Positions 61,213 to 64,000 of a stretch of 64,000 nt of DNA are shown piece by piece. The position numbers and the translations under genes were made by a program. This stretch comes from MFD01213-c1 sp963704405 (GTDB lineage Bacteria > Planctomycetota > Phycisphaerae > Tepidisphaerales > Tepidisphaeraceae): assembly GCA_963704405.1 (NCBI GenBank), contig OY969903.1, positions 1,922,001-1,986,000 of the forward strand, in the 5' to 3' direction. The notes under the pieces were generated by a model. The model did not search any database, was not told the DNA's origin, and saw only the letters and a list, made by a program, of their open reading frames with translations. Each line of letters opens with the position of its first letter. Positions within the stretch are counted from its first letter, which is position 1.

Positions 61213-64000
61213 CTACTGCCGTATCAGCGTTACGCTCATCAGCCCGGTGACTACTTCATTCGCAAGCGTCCGCACTGTGAGCGACTTCAATTCTTTGGCT
61301 GAGTCGAGCGGCAGATCCAGCACCGTCGCCGACCCGCCTGGCACCAGCCCGCGCCGCGATCCGGCGCATGCACCGATCGATCAACCGAACCGTGCCCGTT
61401 TTCAAATCGACGCGCGGCGGGATTGGCTGTGAAATCGAAAAGGCGTAGTCGTCGATGAAATAATCCTGTTCGATCGGCCACCATGTTTCCGGGTTACGGA
61501 GCGCGAGCCGTTGAGTTGAACCGTCGGCGTAGGTGACGATGACTTCGCCGTTATCAAACTGGCTTTGCATGTTGTTCGTCGAGCCGGCCATCAGCAGATA
61601 GGCATGGGAGGATCGGCCGGTCAGTGCAGTTGTCACATCGTGAGGATAGTTATCCCATTGAGAAGTGAAGGCGATATTTTTGGCGTCTCCGCCGCCGGTG
61701 GTTTTCAGCGGGATGCCCTGTGGCAGGATGAGATTGCCGCCGTTGTGCTCGGCGGCGGTGCGCAGACCGCTGTCATCGACATTGAAGCCGGTGTCAAAGG
61801 CGCACCATCCGCCGATCCCTTGCTTGGGGATCGCCAGCGAGCAGTAGGGCGATCGGGGGGAAAGATACTCATTTTTAAAAATCTGGCCGACGCGATCGTT
61901 TAGTATTGAGCTAAGGTCGACAGGCTCGAAGCGAGCCCATTTTGAAGCCGGCAACGACCAGTTTGCCAGAATTGCTTCGACATGCTGCCCGCTATCAAAA
62001 TCGATCGATATGGGGTTGGAACCGGGAACGCCGCCGGAGAGCGTGATTTCCGGCGTGTCGGCAAACGCGGGTGCATGCAAATCGAGCTGGGTTGCGAATG
62101 CAGCCGACCGCACCTTTGCCGAGCCATTGATCGGCTGATCCGTGTTGTTCCTTATTTTGAACCGCAACCCTTTTTCATCCTGATCGGCGCTGGCGATGAT
62201 TTGCAGCGGCGGACGAATTTCAAACTGAATCGGCGCCCACCACGTAAAATCGCCCTGCTTCACCTTGGCAAACGCCGTCCGATTGCCGAACTGACCGACT
62301 GGCACTGCCTGGAAGGCCGATGCATCCTTCTTCACATCCGAAAGAGCGTGCTGTGGATCGTAAACTTCAAGCAATTGGGCCGGCGACACCGAAGCTGTGA
62401 ATGGTTGCCCCTTGGCGGCAACAGTTGCATTGGATACCGCCGGCAGCGCACCGTCCCATTGAATCGTGATCTCGTATCGTGGTGCGGCTTCCGCGGACAA
62501 TTCGATCAAAGGTGTGGCGATCGCCGAGTCCACATTCGTCCATTTTGCAGCTTGTCCGTTGATCGTCACGATTGCCGCACCATCGCCGCGAGCAGCGCAT
62601 TGCAGCCGCAGACGCATCGGCGCGGGAAACTTTGGTTCGATGATGAACGTTTCAGTTTGGGCGGATCGCTGATACGAAAAATTAAAATCCGTGTGCTTGA
62701 TCGAAGCCCTCTCCCATTCCAGCGGAAATCCGGGCCGGATGAACAGCTCGCCCGCGAGCGAATCCGGATGGATGCCAAACAATCCTTCAATCAGAGTTCG
62801 TGAAATCACGCCCGCAGGATCCGAAAAATCCCGTTGCGACTCGCGGCGATACGGATCGAAATACGAACTCATCGGCAGATTGCCCGGCGCGGTGCTCATA
62901 AACATCACATCCAGCAGATCGCCTTTCAGCAGCGAAAATGCCTCGCGCGAGCGGCCCGCCTGCCACTGTGACAAAGCCGTATGGGCAACCTCCGCGCATA
63001 CGACGTTATTCGTCGACCACGCATAAGGCAGCCAGTGCGTTTCGGGGACCGTGAACAACTGTTCATCCGGCACACCCGGGCCGTGAACCGGAATATGCGG
63101 AATCTGCGAATCGATATAGCGGCCAAGCTGCCAGCTCTGGAAGTTGTCGGTGACTTCCGAATCGACACTGTGATAAACCGTCCACAATCCGGCGGCCGGG
63201 TGCGTCAATTGCAGCCCGAGCAAATCCTTAAACTCCGCAAACGATCCTTCTTCACTCATCCACAGATACTTCTGCATCGCCTTGAGAATGTCGGCGGCCT
63301 CCTTCTCATATGGCGCAGGATTTTCACCGATCAGCTTCGCGATCCGGGCGGCCATCTTGTTGTGGTAGTAGTTGTACGCGGACGCATGCGTCACACCGCC
63401 GCCTTCATATTGGAGATTATCGCTGGCCCAGATGCAGCAATACGCCTCATACAGTGGCAGCTTCTCCGCCCCAAACTCGCGCCGGAAGCATCGCCGCTCC
63501 CACGCCAGATGCCGCTCGATCACTGGCCACACCTGCTTCGCATACTTCAAATCCCCCGTCCATAACAGGTGCCGCAACATCACATCGATTGCCGACAGGT
63601 TCATGTCATAATGCGATTTGGACATGTCGCCATTGCTGTGCAGCATTGTGTAATCATCGCAACTGAGATTTCGCCTGGCATCCGGCGTGGCCTTTTCCGG
63701 AATATTTTCATCGGTGCTTTGTTTCGAAATCCAGTTCGACAGATGCTGCTCTGTTCGTTCATGCCAGCCCAGAGCATCGCCCATATAACCGCCGCGCCAA
63801 CCCAGAAGCTTGGTTCGCCAGGCGACCGCCCCGTGCATGAACGCATGACTCGTCGCATCCCAATCCCCATTAGCTGCAACGCACAGCGCCGCCGCGGCCG
63901 CGTTAATAAACGCATCCGGCGTATCAACAACAATCTTCTCCGCCACCTGCTTCCGCGCCGCCTCCGCCCGATCGAAAACGCCCTGCAATTCGTCCGCCTT
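61213..64000 (-). CDS. Large six-hairpin glycosidase-like protein (DUF4450-like), 5' partial, apparent frameshift near the end
   Basis: The frame is open to the window edge, so the N-terminus lies outside; about 929 residues are visible. An (alpha/alpha)6 barrel is seen in AAAAALCVAANGDWDATSHA, GGYMGDALGWHERTEQHLSN, RHLLWTGDLKYAKQVWPVIE and ASDNLQYEGGGVTHASAYNY. SSYFDPYRRESQRDFSDPAG and GLFGIHPDSLAGELFIRPGF mark the barrel's end as in DUF4450-type proteins. Beta domains follow to the C-terminus. Near 61380 the reading leaves DLKTGTVRLIDRC for another frame that ends LVPGGSATVLDLPLDSAKEL, then KSLTVRTLANEVVTGLMSVT, with stop at 61213; one extra base explains it. It probably cleaves plant- or algae-derived glycans; specificity unknown. 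Confidence 0.8.

Noticed and set aside
61565..62803. Long plus-strand ORFs opposite the large hydrolase
   Set aside because: They are antisense shadows of the minus-strand protein, which has clear domain blocks across the whole stretch.

Overview
The window most likely comes from a Planctomycetota chromosome, probably a Phycisphaerae-type soil or freshwater planctomycete. Two large exported proteins carry the planctomycete N-terminal LESR sorting-type motif (VLESRRLMS near 36.6 kb, VEPLESRQLFS near 60.6 kb). A dockerin-like repeat, SdrD-B-like repeats, an LptF/LptG permease pair (Gram-negative envelope), the futalosine menaquinone enzyme MqnE and a large signal peptidase I with zinc-ribbon cysteines agree with this. 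No rRNA or tRNA gene was found.

Region 1 (1-7.8 kb): the 3' part of a giant RHS/YD-repeat polymorphic toxin ending in a Hint domain (VHN-T-C end) and a nuclease-like tip. It is followed by a candidate immunity gene, a small membrane protein and an orphan RHS tip. Region 2 (7.8-21.8 kb): a mosaic of mobile debris. It holds RHS fragments, a conjugative coupling-ATPase scrap, a broken glycosyltransferase, a livH-livM-livG cassette with livH cleanly split by an IS5-family element (CTAG duplication) and livG cut off, a collapsed trb conjugation operon (trbI fragment, trbG, trbC), two small DNA-binding proteins, an IS701-type and an IS630-type element side by side, a decayed RHS copy, and a secreted protein gene whose 5' flank keeps the N-terminus of a REP-associated tyrosine transposase.

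Region 3 (21.9-29.1 kb): housekeeping genes mnmA, a family-9 glycosyltransferase, lepB, hisD and hisC. Their spacers hold three copies of a miniature transposon-like repeat; one copy (26296-26457) has terminal inverted repeats and a perfect 8-bp target duplication. Region 4 (29.3-36.2 kb): a leftward surface-polysaccharide operon with a polyprenyl-phosphate-sugar synthase-like GT2, an O-antigen ligase/polymerase-like protein, an ArnT-like membrane transferase and three glycosyltransferases, several coupled by ATGA overlaps.

Region 5 (36.5-64 kb): a beta-helix surface protein, mqnE, a zinc-binding protein, a lipoprotein, an RDD membrane protein, a GT2, a BshC-reminiscent protein, a TIM-barrel isomerase, a lone receiver-domain regulator, an M16 peptidase, a cyclodeaminase-like protein, two large glycoside-hydrolase-like proteins, comF, two LptF/G permeases and an SdrD-B surface protein. 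Many otherwise intact genes here are split by one apparent frameshift, mostly explained by one missing base. That pattern fits residual long-read consensus errors better than gene decay, so split genes are annotated as whole genes with the break noted.
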